Positions 1 through 9,183 of a DNA stretch of 64,000 nucleotides are shown in pieces. The number at the start of each line of letters is the position of its first letter. Positions within the stretch are counted from its first letter, which is position 1. The notes beneath the pieces were generated by a model that saw only the letters and a program-made list of their open reading frames with translations, did no database searches and was not told the DNA's origin. This stretch comes from RPQJ01 sp963793675. Its GTDB lineage: Bacteria > Pseudomonadota > Gammaproteobacteria > Steroidobacterales > Steroidobacteraceae. The translations under genes were made by a program, and so were the position numbers. The stretch is from the NCBI GenBank assembly GCA_963793675.1, contig CAWCBA010000005.1, forward strand, positions 248,001-312,000, read 5' to 3'.

Positions 1-18
1 TCAAGGAGCAAAGTGATC

Positions 19-96
19 ATGGAAGTCGTCGGTTACGTCATGTTGAGCGCGCTCGTGTTGTACATGGTGCAACAGGTCACCGACCTGGTCGCCTGA
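19..96 (+). CDS. Possible tiny membrane peptide or 3' end of an upstream gene
   Basis: The frame is open from base 1 to the TGA at 94-96. An AAGGAG-like ribosome binding site at 3-8 precedes ATG at 19, which would give a 25-residue peptide that is almost entirely hydrophobic (residues such as VVGYVMLSALVLYMV). It could be a small single-span membrane peptide, or simply the tail of a gene that starts before the window. The next gene begins two bases after its stop, so they are probably cotranscribed. I do not recognise a family. Confidence 0.3.
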   Translation: MEVVGYVMLSALVLYMVQQVTDLVA

Positions 97-98
97 AC

Positions 99-422
99 AT
101 GCTCGCCCGTGCGCTGGCGCTGACCGTGCTGTTCGCGCCAGCCGCATTCGGGCAGACCTACACGGTCGAGGTTCACCCGACCCTGAACGACCTGGACATC
201 AAGATCGAACCCGTCGCAATGACGGGCATGCTGGTCGTCAAGCTCACCAACGACACGGACCAGAAAGTCCGCTGCAAATTGCGGTACGACGCTTCGCCGC
301 AGACGCCGTACCGTTCCAGCGTCAACGTCGATCCCGGCAAGACGGAGCAGAGCGTGTTCCGCGCGCAGCGGAAGTGGTTCGCCGTCGCCGTCGAAGTCAA
401 CTGCGAAGCGGCGCAGCCATGA
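99..422 (+). CDS. Small exported protein of unknown function
   Basis: The protein has 107 residues. It begins with a classical signal peptide (hydrophobic LALTVLFAPAAFG, probable cleavage before Gln19), so it should act in the periplasm. The mature part is about 88 residues, looks beta-rich, and has exactly two cysteines (in VRCKLRY and VNCEAAQ) that could form one disulfide. It starts two bases after the preceding stop, and its TGA overlaps the ATG of the RDD gene, so the three probably form one transcript. No catalytic motif was recognised. Confidence 0.7.
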   Translation: MLARALALTVLFAPAAFGQTYTVEVHPTLNDLDIKIEPVAMTGMLVVKLTNDTDQKVRCKLRYDASPQTPYRSSVNVDPGKTEQSVFRAQRKWFAVAVEVNCEAAQP

Positions 423-921
423 TGCCCACCCAGCGCTCAGGTTGCTCCGGATGCGGACGAGCTCGAGTACGTCGGGTTCTGGGCCCGCGTGGGCGCGGCC
501 CTGATCGATACCGTACTGGTGCTGATCGTGTGCGTGCCCCTGGTGACTTTCGTCTACGGCCGCACCTACTGGACCTCGGACAGCGTTGCTGCAGGGGCCG
601 GCCGATTTCCTCATCAACTGGCTGTTGCCCGCGATCGCGGTCGTGGTCTTCTGGATCTACCGGCAGGCGACGCCCGGCAAGATCGCGATCGGCGCGCGGA
701 TCGTCGACGCCGATACCGGCGGCAAGCCCAGCACCAGGCAACTGATCGTGCGTTACCTGGGTTACTACGTCTCGATGCTGCCCCTGATGGCAGGCATCGT
801 CTGGGTCGCCTTCGATCCGCGTAAACAAGGCTGGCATGACAAGCTCGCCGGCACCGTCGTCGTACGGTCGCGCCATCGTGGCCCGGCACAAGTGAATTTT
901 CCGAAGAAGGCTACGCCGTGA
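419..921 (+). CDS. RDD family membrane protein (frameshifted)
   Basis: Conserved RDD-type sequence is spread over three frames. An ATG pair at 419/422 opens the gene. The segment reading ELEYVGFWARVGAALIDTVL lies one frame on, and after about 585 a third frame carries LLQGPADFLINWLLP, the second hydrophobic span and the typical TPGKIAIGARIVDADTG motif. Two single-base indels, near 425-430 and 580-590, would restore one protein of about 165 residues with several membrane segments. RDD proteins are small integral membrane proteins, some implicated in ion transport or in recruiting partners; the substrate here is unknown. Both halves look conserved, so sequence error is likelier than decay. Confidence 0.7.
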
Positions 922-1435
922 GCCGGACATCCTCTCTGCGCGTGATGGCAGCCATGGCAGCCATGGCGATGCTGCTGACGGCATCTGGCATGGCAGACGC
1001 GCAGGCACCAGCGGCGGCGCGACTGCACCCGATGCACGTGTCGAGACCGCGCTCAAAGCCGCGGGGCTGGGCTTCCAGATCGACGACGGCGACTATCGAC
1101 TCGATTACAAGGTCGACGAGACCCGCAGCCAGCGTGTGTGGATCGCGTCAGGAACGACTTCGCTGCCGCCGCTGGAAGTCCGGGACGTATGGTCAGTGGC
1201 GGCGCGAGGCAAAGGCACGGTGCCCGCCGATCTTGCGATTCACCTGCTGCAGGAGAACGTCCGCATGGTCCTGGGCGCCTGGCAGGTGAGCCAGGGCAAG
1301 GACGAATACCTCGTCGTCTTCCTGGCGCAGGTGAATGCAGATGCCGATGCGGCGGCGCTGCGCGAAGTGATCGAAGTCGTGATGTACAGCGCTGACCGCA
1401 TCGAGAAGGAACTCTCCGGCAGGGACGCCTTCTGA
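918..1435 (+). CDS. YbjN-like domain exported protein (frameshifted)
   Basis: A GTG at 918 overlaps the stop of the RDD gene and starts a signal peptide with an Ala/Met-rich core (short GCAGCCATG repeats). One base appears to be missing near 1000-1010. After that the frame carries a compact alpha/beta domain with ALKAAGLGFQIDDGDYRLDY, a central hydrophobic strand, and the C-terminal helix ending in ELSGRDAF. The fold resembles the YbjN/type III secretion chaperone-like family, whose members bind partner proteins and have no catalysis. That assignment rests on the pattern of the repeated helix-strand elements and is moderate. Total length would be about 172 residues. Confidence 0.6.
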
Positions 1436-1457
1436 GACCGCCTGGCGTCCCGCCACG

Positions 1458-1907
1458 TCACGCACCGAGTTGACCCGGCAGGTTCACGATCAGCCGGCCA
1501 AGGAGACGGTTGAGGGTCGCAATTTCGTCGTCGGTCCAGTGGTCGCCGAACAGGGCGGTCGCCTGGTGCTGCAGGGTCCTGGCGGCTTCGCGAACCAGGC
1601 TTCGGCCAGCCTCGGTCAGCACCACGTATCCCACGCGCCCGTCCCGCAGGTCGTCCGCTCGCGACACCCAACCGACTTTCTCCATCGGCGCCACCATGCG
1701 TGTAACGCTCGACTGGCTCAGGTCGAGCCGGTCAGCGAGTTCGACCCGTTTCAGGCGCCCGCCGCGGGACTGGTCCAGTTGCATGAGCAGCAGCAACTCG
1801 TTGAGCGACAGGCCGTGCACCGAGCCGAGCTCGGAACCAAAGCGGTTCTGCACGTGTGACTGGGCGCGCAGGAGACGCAGGACGGAACTGGCGGCAAGCT
1901 TTTTCAT
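1458..1907 (-). CDS. MarR family transcriptional regulator
   Basis: The protein has 149 residues, the normal MarR length. The winged helix is clear: LSLNELLLLMQLDQS (helices), then RVELADRLDLSQSSVTRMVA as helix-turn-helix, and the wing DLRDGRVGYVVLTEAG. The start at 1907 (MKKLAASSVL) was chosen because it lies just inside a sigma70-like promoter and its palindromic operator; a much longer upstream reading frame is antisense to the divergent TPR gene and is not real. MarR proteins are dimers that usually repress their own gene and a divergent neighbour until a small aromatic ligand binds, so the TPR gene at 2079 is the likely second target. Confidence 0.88.
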   Translation of the reverse strand: MKKLAASSVLRLLRAQSHVQNRFGSELGSVHGLSLNELLLLMQLDQSRGGRLKRVELADRLDLSQSSVTRMVAPMEKVGWVSRADDLRDGRVGYVVLTEAGRSLVREAARTLQHQATALFGDHWTDDEIATLNRLLGRLIVNLPGQLGA

Positions 1908-1913
1908 GATGGA

Positions 1914-1945
1914 AAGTATATTCAATATACTTGTGTTTGCAAGTA
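1914..1945 (-). promoter_or_regulatory. marR promoter with two nested palindromic operators
   Basis: On the reverse strand TTGCAA (1942-1937) and TATACT (1920-1915) are spaced by 16 bases, a good sigma70 fit. A perfect palindrome with 8-base arms AAGTATAT/ATATACTT around TCA covers 1914-1932, and a second one with arms TACTTG/CAAGTA covers 1928-1945. They span the -10 and -35 boxes, so bound MarR would block RNA polymerase. The region also lies upstream of the divergent gene at 2079. Confidence 0.65.
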
Positions 1946-2078
1946 CATTGCACTTTTTAGGAGAGCCGGTCGGCCCGGATCTGGACAGAGTCTCGCCTTG
2001 CGAGTAAACCCCCACCCAATCGGGCCGTCGAACGCGCGCGTGTTGCGAACGGCGGCGACGGCCAGGGGAGGGGGAAAC

Positions 2079-3767
2079 ATGAAACGCATCCTGGTGATGG
2101 CCGGAATCCTGTCCGCAGTGATCGCAGGTGTTTACGTCGGGACACACAGACCTCGCATGAGTGCTGTGGTTACCGCACCGCCGCCGGCCCTTGCCGGCGC
2201 AACCCTTTTGCCTGGGTTGGGTACTTACCAGTTCCAGATCACGACCAGCGAACCCGAAGCGCAGCGCTGGTTCAACCAGGCGCTCATGCTGACCTTTGGT
2301 TTCAATCACGACGCCGCAGAACGCTCGTACCTGAAGGCCGCGCAGATCGATCCGGATTGCTCGATGTGCTGGTGGGGCGCGGCGCTGGTCCTCGGCCCGC
2401 ACGTGAATGCGACGATGGATCCTGCAGACAATCCGAAGGCGTGGCAGAGCCTGCAGCGAGCTGTCGCGCTCGCGCCCAGGGCAACAGAGAGGGAGCGCGC
2501 CTTCATCCGCGCACTGGAAGCCCGGTACGCCGAGAACCCACCGGCGGACCGTCGCGCCCTCGATGAGGCCTATGCGAAGGCAACGGGCGAGCTCGTGGCG
2601 CAGCGACCTGACGACCTCGATGCCAAGGTGTTCCGCGCGGAGGCCCTGATGGACCTGCAGCCCTGGGACTATTACGACGAAACGCTGCAACCGAAGGGAG
2701 GTACCGCGGAAGTCGTCTCGCTGCTGGAAACGGTCATGGCGAAGGACCCGAACCACGCGGGAGCACTGCACCTGTACGTGCATGCCGTCGAAGCCTCGGC
2801 TGATCCGCAGCGCGGCGTCGTCGCAGCCGATCGGCTGCGCACGTTGATCCCCGGCTCGGGCCACCTGGTTCACATGCCCGCGCACATCTATTCACGCGTG
2901 GGGCGCTGGCACGATGCCGTCGTGGCCAACCAGACGGCCATCGCGGCCGACAACGACTACCTGGCCGTGTGCGGGAGCAACGCCAAGGGCGTGTATCCAC
3001 TCGGCTACGTTCCTCACAACCCGCATTTCCTGTGGTTCGCGGCCAGCATGGAGGGTGCCAGCAAGATCGCGCAGGATGCCGCGCGCATGACGGCGAAACG
3101 CGTCAACCTGCCGGACCTCATGCGGCAACCGGGTTACGCAGGCCTGCAGCATTACTGGATGACGCCCTGGTTCGACAACGTCCGCTTCGGCCGCTGGGAC
3201 GAAATCCACGTCGCACCGAATCCCGCGCCTGACCTGCCATACGTTACGGCGATCTGGAACTATGCGCAGGCGATGGCGGCGATCCGGCAGAACAGGATCG
3301 AGGATGCGAACCGTCATTACGCTGCGCTGGCGAAGCTGGCAGCCGATCCGATCATGAACACCCTGCTGGTCTGGGATCGCTATCCGCTGGCATACGCCGC
3401 GCGCATCGCCGAACGCACCGTATACGCGGAGCTGGCATTGGCACGTGGTGACCAGGCCGCGGCCGTCGTGGCGTTGACCGAAGCTGTCGCCATCGAGGAC
3501 CACATTCCCTACGACGAGCCTCCCGGCTGGCATGCGCCGGTCCGGCAGTCATTGGGCGCTGCAATGCTGGCGGCGGGTCGACCGGCGGATGCCGAACAGG
3601 TCTACCGCGAGGAGCTGCGGCGAAATCCGCGCAACGGCTGGTCGTTGCAAGGACTCGCACTGGCACTGGAGCAGCAGAAGCGGAGTGCGGATGCGGTGGC
3701 AGTCAGGAGCCAGCTCGCGGATGCGTGGCAGCACGCCGACGTGCAACTGGTTGCGTCGAGGTTCTGA
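2079..3767 (+). CDS. TPR-containing membrane-anchored protein
   Basis: The protein has 562 residues. The ATG at 2079 follows a purine-rich GGGGAGGGGG site and gives an N-terminal membrane anchor (ILVMAGILSAVIAGVYVG) with the rest outside the cytoplasm. Tetratricopeptide-like helix pairs occur around residues 60-120, 190-260 and 440-550 (for example AERSYLKAAQIDPDCSMCWW near the N-terminus). The middle holds a conserved His-rich stretch, HLVHMPAHIYSRVGRW, found in a large family of uncharacterised TPR proteins. His and Cys content suggests a possible metal or cofactor site, which is inference. It is divergent from marR and probably under its control. Confidence 0.78.
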   Translation: MKRILVMAGILSAVIAGVYVGTHRPRMSAVVTAPPPALAGATLLPGLGTYQFQITTSEPEAQRWFNQALMLTFGFNHDAAERSYLKAAQIDPDCSMCWWGAALVLGPHVNATMDPADNPKAWQSLQRAVALAPRATERERAFIRALEARYAENPPADRRALDEAYAKATGELVAQRPDDLDAKVFRAEALMDLQPWDYYDETLQPKGGTAEVVSLLETVMAKDPNHAGALHLYVHAVEASADPQRGVVAADRLRTLIPGSGHLVHMPAHIYSRVGRWHDAVVANQTAIAADNDYLAVCGSNAKGVYPLGYVPHNPHFLWFAASMEGASKIAQDAARMTAKRVNLPDLMRQPGYAGLQHYWMTPWFDNVRFGRWDEIHVAPNPAPDLPYVTAIWNYAQAMAAIRQNRIEDANRHYAALAKLAADPIMNTLLVWDRYPLAYAARIAERTVYAELALARGDQAAAVVALTEAVAIEDHIPYDEPPGWHAPVRQSLGAAMLAAGRPADAEQVYREELRRNPRNGWSLQGLALALEQQKRSADAVAVRSQLADAWQHADVQLVASRF

Positions 3768-3904
3768 CGGCCGACACTCGCCGCAAGTGGCTCAAGTTGG
3801 TTCGGGCGGTAGCGGGCTGGCCGAAGGGCTGGCGCTGGTGGTGCTGCGCGGCCTGATAGGATGGCAGATCTATCCAATCCTCCATTTCCGTAAGGACGCG
3901 CAAC

Positions 3905-5329
3905 GTGACCATCCGACGATCTTTGGCCACCGCTGCCGGCACGGCCCTGTTCCTGCTCGCCACCGCACCGGCCAGCGCCAGCGATACGCTGCGCCCCGAC
4001 CAGGTGGCATACCGCGAGTTGTTTCGCGAACTCGTCGAGACCAACACCACGCTGTCCACCGGCAGTTGCACCGAGGCGGCGGGCAAGATGGCCGCCCGGC
4101 TGCGTAAGGCTGGCCTGCCTGAAGCCGACCTGCATCCGTTCGCAGTGCCTGACCACCCGAAGGAGGGCGGCCTGGTTGCGATACTGAAAGGTCGCGACCC
4201 GACCGCCAGGCCCATTCTGCTGCTCGCACACATCGACGTGGTCGAAGCCAGGCGCGAGGACTGGACGCGGGATCCGTTCACGCTGGTCGAGGAAGACGGC
4301 TACTTCTACGCGCGCGGCGTCGCCGACGACAAGGCGATGGCCTCGGTCTGGGTGGACACGTTGGTCCGGTTCCTGCAGGACGGCTTCAAGCCGCGCCGCA
4401 CCCTGAAGATTGCGTTGACCTGCGGTGAGGAAACCATCGGTGCGTTCAATGGCGCGCAATACCTGTCGACCCAGCAGCGCGACCTGATCGACGCTGAGTT
4501 CGCGCTCAATGAAGGCGCCTGGGGCACGCTCGACGAGCACGGCAAGAAGGTGATGATGACGGTGCAGGCGGGCGAGAAGGCCGCCCAGGACTACCAGCTC
4601 GAGGTGCGCAATCCGGGCGGTCACAGCTCACGTCCGGTCAAGGACAACGCGATCTATCACCTTGCGGCCGGCCTGATGCGCATCAGCGCTTACGAGTTCC
4701 CGATCCGTTTGAACGACGCGACGCGCGAGTACTTCACGCGCATGGCGAACATAAAGGGCGGCGACATGGGTACGGCCATGCGTGCGCTCGTAAAGGACCC
4801 GACGGACGCCAGTGCCGTCGCGATGGTCACCGCGGATCCAACCTACAACGCGATGCTGCGCACTACGTGCGTCGCGACGATGCTCGATGGCGGACACGCC
4901 ACCAATGCGTTGCCGCAGCGCGCCCGCGCCAACGTCAATTGCCGGATCTATCCGGACCAGACGTTCGAGGACGTGCGGCAGGACCTGGAACGCGCCGTGG
5001 CCGATCCGGAGGTGACGGTGACGACGCTCGCGACGCGCGGACCGATGGCGAAGGCGCCGCCGCTCACGCCGCAGATCATGAAGCCGATCGAGGAGGTCGC
5101 GGCCAGGGTGTATCCCGGCGTGCCGGTGCTGCCGCTGTTCCAGGCGGGCGCGACGGACGGCCAGTTCCTCGGTGCCGCAGGCATTCCGACCTACGGCATC
5201 GGCGCACATTTCTTCGATCCCGACCTCGGCGGTATCCACGGCCTGAACGAGCGGATCCGCACGAGTTCGTTGTATGAGGGTCGCGACTTCCTTTACGAAC
5301 TCGTAAAGACCTACGCATCGAGCAAGTAA
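3905..5329 (+). CDS. M20/M25/M40 family zinc metallopeptidase
   Basis: The protein has 474 residues from a GTG start, with a signal peptide (TALFLLATAPASASD), so it acts in the periplasm. Dinuclear zinc ligands are in place: LLLAHIDVVEA (His, Asp), GVADDKAMAS (bridging Asp), TCGEETIG (general-base Glu pair) and the C-terminal His in GIGAHFFDPDLGG. The lid/dimerisation domain starts at NPGGHSSRPVKDN. Members hydrolyse peptides or N-acyl amino acids; exact specificity cannot be read. It is followed 12 bases later by a small gene and may be cotranscribed with it. Confidence 0.9.
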   Translation: MTIRRSLATAAGTALFLLATAPASASDTLRPDQVAYRELFRELVETNTTLSTGSCTEAAGKMAARLRKAGLPEADLHPFAVPDHPKEGGLVAILKGRDPTARPILLLAHIDVVEARREDWTRDPFTLVEEDGYFYARGVADDKAMASVWVDTLVRFLQDGFKPRRTLKIALTCGEETIGAFNGAQYLSTQQRDLIDAEFALNEGAWGTLDEHGKKVMMTVQAGEKAAQDYQLEVRNPGGHSSRPVKDNAIYHLAAGLMRISAYEFPIRLNDATREYFTRMANIKGGDMGTAMRALVKDPTDASAVAMVTADPTYNAMLRTTCVATMLDGGHATNALPQRARANVNCRIYPDQTFEDVRQDLERAVADPEVTVTTLATRGPMAKAPPLTPQIMKPIEEVAARVYPGVPVLPLFQAGATDGQFLGAAGIPTYGIGAHFFDPDLGGIHGLNERIRTSSLYEGRDFLYELVKTYASSK

Positions 5330-5341
5330 CAGGAGCGGTCC

Positions 5342-5749
5342 ATGGCCAGAGCCAAGCGCAAGCAAGCCACGAAAACGCGGAGTCCGGGCGATGATGAAGA
5401 TCCGCCCCTGACCGCGGCGCAACGTCGTGCGCTGGATCGACACGTCAAGGACATGGAGGACCGCACTCGCTTCCTGCTGGTCAGCGCGACGCTGCCCGGG
5501 ATTTCGCTCTACTACATGGTCCAGGAGGATTCGTGGTCCTTCGACGATCCGACGACGGCAACGCTGTTCAAGCGGCGCGCCTCGGCCAAGGCGATCCAGG
5601 CCCTGCTTCGTCCCGGCGTGTTCGTGGTGCCATGCGAAGTCGATGAGCGCGGGCGACTGGTGTTGAGCTCGATTGCCGATCGCAAAGTCGGCAAGGTGCG
5701 GCTCGCCGTGCAGCCGTCATGGAAGAAGAAGAGGGCAGGTCGCCGCTAG
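5342..5749 (+). CDS. Hypothetical protein, basic, cytoplasmic
   Basis: The protein has 135 residues and starts at ATG 5342 just after an AGGAG site. Both ends are rich in Lys/Arg (KRKQATKTRS at the start, KKKRAGRR at the end), with no signal or membrane segment. A central block, RFLLVSATLPGISLYYMVQE followed by a Trp/Phe/Asp-rich stretch, looks like a folded domain. No family was recognised. The basic tails suggest nucleic-acid or ribosome contact, but that is only inference. Its last codon overlaps the stop of the convergent RIO kinase gene by four bases. Confidence 0.65.
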   Translation: MARAKRKQATKTRSPGDDEDPPLTAAQRRALDRHVKDMEDRTRFLLVSATLPGISLYYMVQEDSWSFDDPTTATLFKRRASAKAIQALLRPGVFVVPCEVDERGRLVLSSIADRKVGKVRLAVQPSWKKKRAGRR

Positions 5750-6667
5750 AACGCTTCGAGCGGCTGGCTGAGCAGGCTCAGGCGACGCTGGATCTCTTCT
5801 TCGCGAGCATCGTCGATGACGAGCATGACGTCGTCCGGATCGATGATGGTTTCATCGGCCGCGAAGACACCGGTGAGTTCGGTCTCCGGCCGCAGTTCGC
5901 CTTGCTCGAACAGCGCCCACATTTCCCTGGCGAACTCAGTGACGAGCAGTTCGGGCGCGAAGCGGCCGAGCGTGGACCGCAGGTTGTTGACGTCGCGCTC
6001 GAGCATCGCCAGCGCAGCGTTGTTTCCCGCTGCATTGACGACCTGCGGCAGGTCGATGATCACAGGCCCGTCGGGCGCGACCAGCACGTTGAATTCGGAA
6101 AGATCGCCGTGAATGAGTCCGACGCACAGCATCCGCACGACCTGTCGGATCAGGAATCGGTGGTACTCACGGGCGGTCTCGGCTGAGAGCTCGACCTCGC
6201 CCAGGCGTGGCGCCGGATTCCCGTCGGCATCCGCCACGAGTTCCATGATCAGGACGCCGTCGAAATAACCGTGAGGCCGTGGCACGCGCACGCCAGCGGC
6301 AATCAGCTGGTACAGCGCATCCACCTCGGCGTTTTTCCAGGCGGCTTCCTGTTCCGCGCGACCGAACGACGTGCTCTTGCTCATTGCGCGGGCCTGTCGG
6401 CTGCCACGCACTTTGCGTCCTTCCTGGTACTGGGCGCGCTTCTGGAAGCTGCGCTGCGCCATGTTCCGGTAGACCTTGGCGCAGCGCATCTCCGGTGCGC
6501 GAACGCACGAGGTATACGGTCGCTTCCTTGCCGCTTTTGAGCGAACGGATGACTTCGTCGATCACGCCGTCGTCGATGAGAGGTTGCAGTTCTGGAGGGG
6601 TTTTCATTGGCGCGGGGATCATACCGATGTTGAGGCCAGCGAGATATCGGTTCGATGGATTGGCCAT
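5746..6667 (-). CDS. RIO family serine protein kinase (frameshifted)
   Basis: The N-terminal part is read from 6667 (MANPSNRYLAG) or, more typical for the family, from the internal Met at MKTPPELQPLIDDGVIDEVI. It carries the ATP-site motif SGKEATVYLVR. Near 6485-6495 the frame changes and continues with MRCAKVYRNMAQRSF, the catalytic loop HGDLSEFN (Asp, Asn) and the metal-site motif VIIDLPQ, ending at TAG 5746. One indel would rejoin them into about 305 residues. RIO kinases are atypical serine kinases/ATPases; the bacterial ones are poorly studied. The gene lies directly downstream of the GGDEF gene, whose 3' end it overlaps. Confidence 0.8.
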
Positions 6668-7696
6668 GGAGTCTCTGCCCCCAGAGGTGACGGTGGAGCA
6701 GGGTAGTGGTTAACCCCCGCCGCAGGCCGACTCGCGCGCGGACTTGACTGGAGCGACTGGTGCAGACACCGACGCGGGCGGGCGCTGCGAGGTGGAACCG
6801 CCAGGCGGCGCTCATACAAATGGGCAACTGCGCGCGCAATCAGCGTGTCCGCGTCGAGCAGACGCCCCCGCGGGGCCGTCGTGAAACCGACACTGCAAGT
6901 CAGATCGTGACCCTGCGTCAGGAGCCAGTCGGTCAACGATTGAGCGAGCTTATCGGCGACAACTGCCGCGGCTGAGCTGTCAGTTCCACGAAGCAACAGC
7001 GCGAACTCGTCGTCGGCGAGTCGCGCCACGGTGTCGATGCGCCGGGCAGAGAGCCGGACGGCCTCGCAGAACCCGAGCTGCACGGTTCTGCGCATGTTCC
7101 CGCCCATGCTCGGCCACCAGCCGCGGCAAGGCGTTCAGGCTGATGCAGACGACGCTGGTCTCGCCGCCGAGGCGTTCGGTCCGGACCAGCTCTTCAGCAA
7201 GCGCCTGGATCAGGCCGTGCCGGGTCGCGAAACCGGTAGCGGCGTCCGTGGTATCCAGCCTGGCGAGCCGGCGCTGCTGTGCTCGCAACTCGCACACGAG
7301 CCATGCCGGCAGCGCGAAAAGGATCGCATGCGCAACGAAATTCCAGGACAGGATGCCGATGTCGACGGTGACGCGGGTCGCGAACTCGGCGACCGACGCA
7401 ACGACGGTCGCGCCAACCGCAGCGATCAGTCCGACACTCCGGCCGTAATACCAGGCAAGGGCGAGGACCGCGGGCAGGTAGAAAGGCTCGGCTCGCAACG
7501 CACCTCCTGTTGCAGCATCAACAACGCCACAACCGCCGATCCAGCAGGCTGCAATGGCAAGCGGATAGCGAGGTGGTTCCTGCACGAAATCAACTGAGCT
7601 TCGACTGCGCAAACACTTCTCCGGGTCGGCCACGCCTGATGCTGATCCGAAAAGTATGTCTGCATGACAACGGCCGGTCCAGCGCCGGGCGCACAC
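6619..7696 (-). CDS. Membrane GGDEF-domain protein, degenerate (frameshifted)
   Basis: The N-terminal portion has three or four hydrophobic segments (PLAIAACWIGG, PFYLPAVLALAWYYG, LIAAVGATVVAS, FVAHAILFALPAWLV) followed by a short linker and the typical GGDEF entry DAATGFATRHGL. A frame change near 7100 is needed to reach the rest of the domain. There the signature reads RLADDEFALLL instead of R-x-G-G-D-E-F, so the Gly-Gly that holds GTP is lost. The protein is probably not an active diguanylate cyclase; it may bind c-di-GMP or GTP, or have another role. The downstream RIO kinase gene starts within its 3' end. The exact start (GTG 7696 used here) is uncertain. Confidence 0.62.
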
Positions 7697-7735
7697 TGTG
7701 AAAAGCTGCGGATTGCATCACACATTCGCGCACCG

Positions 7736-8771
7736 ATGGACGTAGAGGTTGTCTCGGTTGACGAGCCGCGTTTAAGTACGACCATCTCATACGCGGGTGA
7801 TTGCGTGGCTTTCATTATCGTCGCTGCAGGTCCGTTGACAGCCTGCCGGATGCGGACGGTAGGGGCCGGTCGGCTGCTTGCCTGCGTCCTGGCCATTGTG
7901 ATCGTGCTGGCGAGTGGCTGCATTGCTCTCGGCTACAGCATGGCGCAGACCACCGTGAGCGCGACGACTTCGATGACGACTGTCGACGAAGGCGACTCAC
8001 TTGACTTGAAGCGCCCCGAAGGCCTCGTGGTCGTCGATCGCATTGGCGACATGTCAGGCAGGCTGATCCGCCTGGAGATCGAGACAGCAGAGCTGGCCAG
8101 GCGACTCGGCATCGCACCGTCGCAAGCCACTGGCAGAACCCGCGAGCAAGGAGCAGGCTGGCGATTACCGGCCGCAGGGCGGACCTTTGCTGCCGCTTGG
8201 CAACGATGCGCCGATGTCCATCGCAGCCGCGCAACAACCAGTGGTCGACTACGGCACTGGGCTATCGCACGTCGAGATGGAAATCGAACTGCTGGAGGCA
8301 TCGCTCGATCACATGGCCGGCGTCCTGTCCGACCGCGACCTGACGACCATGGCGTATCCGAGCCGCCCCCCGGTGCAGGGCCAGATGCCGGAGATCAGTT
8401 CTGGATTCGGCGTTCGCCACGACCCATTCACGGGCAGACTTGCGCGTCACATGGGCCTGGATATACCCGCAGCTCATGGCACGGCAGTTCTCGCGAGCGG
8501 TGGAGGCCGCGTGCTTTCGGCCGGCTTCCGCGGTCCGTATGGCAAAGCCATCGTCATTGATCACGGTCACGGACTGCAGACGCTGTATGGTCACTGCTCG
8601 AAGCTGTACGTGCGCGCGGGTGAACTCGTGATGCCCCAGCAGAAAATCGCGGCGGTGGGTTCCACTGGCCGCTCGACGGGACCGCACCTGCACTTTGAAG
8701 TCATCAGTCACGGCAAGCGTGTCGCACCCGGCCAAGTGCTGGAAAGTGTCCTGGCCAGGAACCCACAGTGA
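7736..8771 (+). CDS. M23 family peptidoglycan endopeptidase (frameshifted)
   Basis: From ATG 7736 the protein has a cytoplasmic tail and one membrane span (LLACVLAIVIVLASGCIALG), then a coiled stretch. The frame shifts near 8130, after which the LytM domain is complete: SSGFGVRHDPFTG, zinc ligands in RHMGLDIPAAHG (His, Asp), GYGK-like support residues in GPYGKAIVIDHGHG, and the His-x-His in GPHLHFEV. M23 enzymes cut peptide cross-links in peptidoglycan. Together with the membrane coiled-coil protein and the bactofilin downstream (TGATG overlap, then 44 bases) this is a local wall-remodelling module of the kind known for cell shape control. Confidence 0.85.
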
Positions 8772-9139
8772 TGCGTTCTACTGTTACCACTCCCACGCTC
8801 AAACTCGCTACCGCGCGTCTGGAGTTCCGCAGCGATCGTCGACTGAAGGAAGTCCTGCACCTTGCTGCCGTGTCAGCGCTGATCTTCCTGTTCATCATGT
8901 TTGGCCGACGGCTCTACGTGGACAGCGAGGCCTTCGGCGCCGAACTGACAGCTCTCAAGCAACAGAACGCGGCACTACGGGCGGATCTCTCGCGTGCGCT
9001 CATGGAACTGGAGTTGGAGCGCTCGACGCGCGCTGCGCTCGCACGCCAGGTGGCGATTCTGAACGAGGAAACGAGCGCGTTGCAGAGCCGCCTGGACTTC
9101 TTTGATGCGCAAAGCGGTCGCCCGGGCAGCGCGCGGTGA
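8771..9139 (+). CDS. Small single-span membrane protein with coiled coil
   Basis: The protein has 122 residues. The ATG overlaps the stop of the M23 gene (TGATG), indicating translational coupling. Residues 29-45 form one membrane span (LHLAAVSALIFLFIMFG), with a basic cytoplasmic N-terminus. From about residue 55 a heptad pattern (ELTALKQQNAALRADLSRAL and onwards) predicts a periplasmic coiled coil. It probably links the M23 peptidase to the bactofilin, by analogy with other bactofilin/M23 loci. No enzyme motif is present. Confidence 0.7.
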   Translation: MRSTVTTPTLKLATARLEFRSDRRLKEVLHLAAVSALIFLFIMFGRRLYVDSEAFGAELTALKQQNAALRADLSRALMELELERSTRAALARQVAILNEETSALQSRLDFFDAQSGRPGSAR

Positions 9140-9183
9140 CACTCCAGGTTCGACCGGGTTGCTGATCATTCGAGGACAATTCT

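Noticed and set aside
941..965. Tandem repeat of GCAGCCATG
   Set aside because: Only two to three copies; it encodes the Met/Ala core of a signal peptide.
1908..2885. 475-residue extension of the MarR gene
   Set aside because: It is antisense to the TPR gene and has no domain pattern; the palindromic promoter at 1914-1945 fixes the start at 1907.
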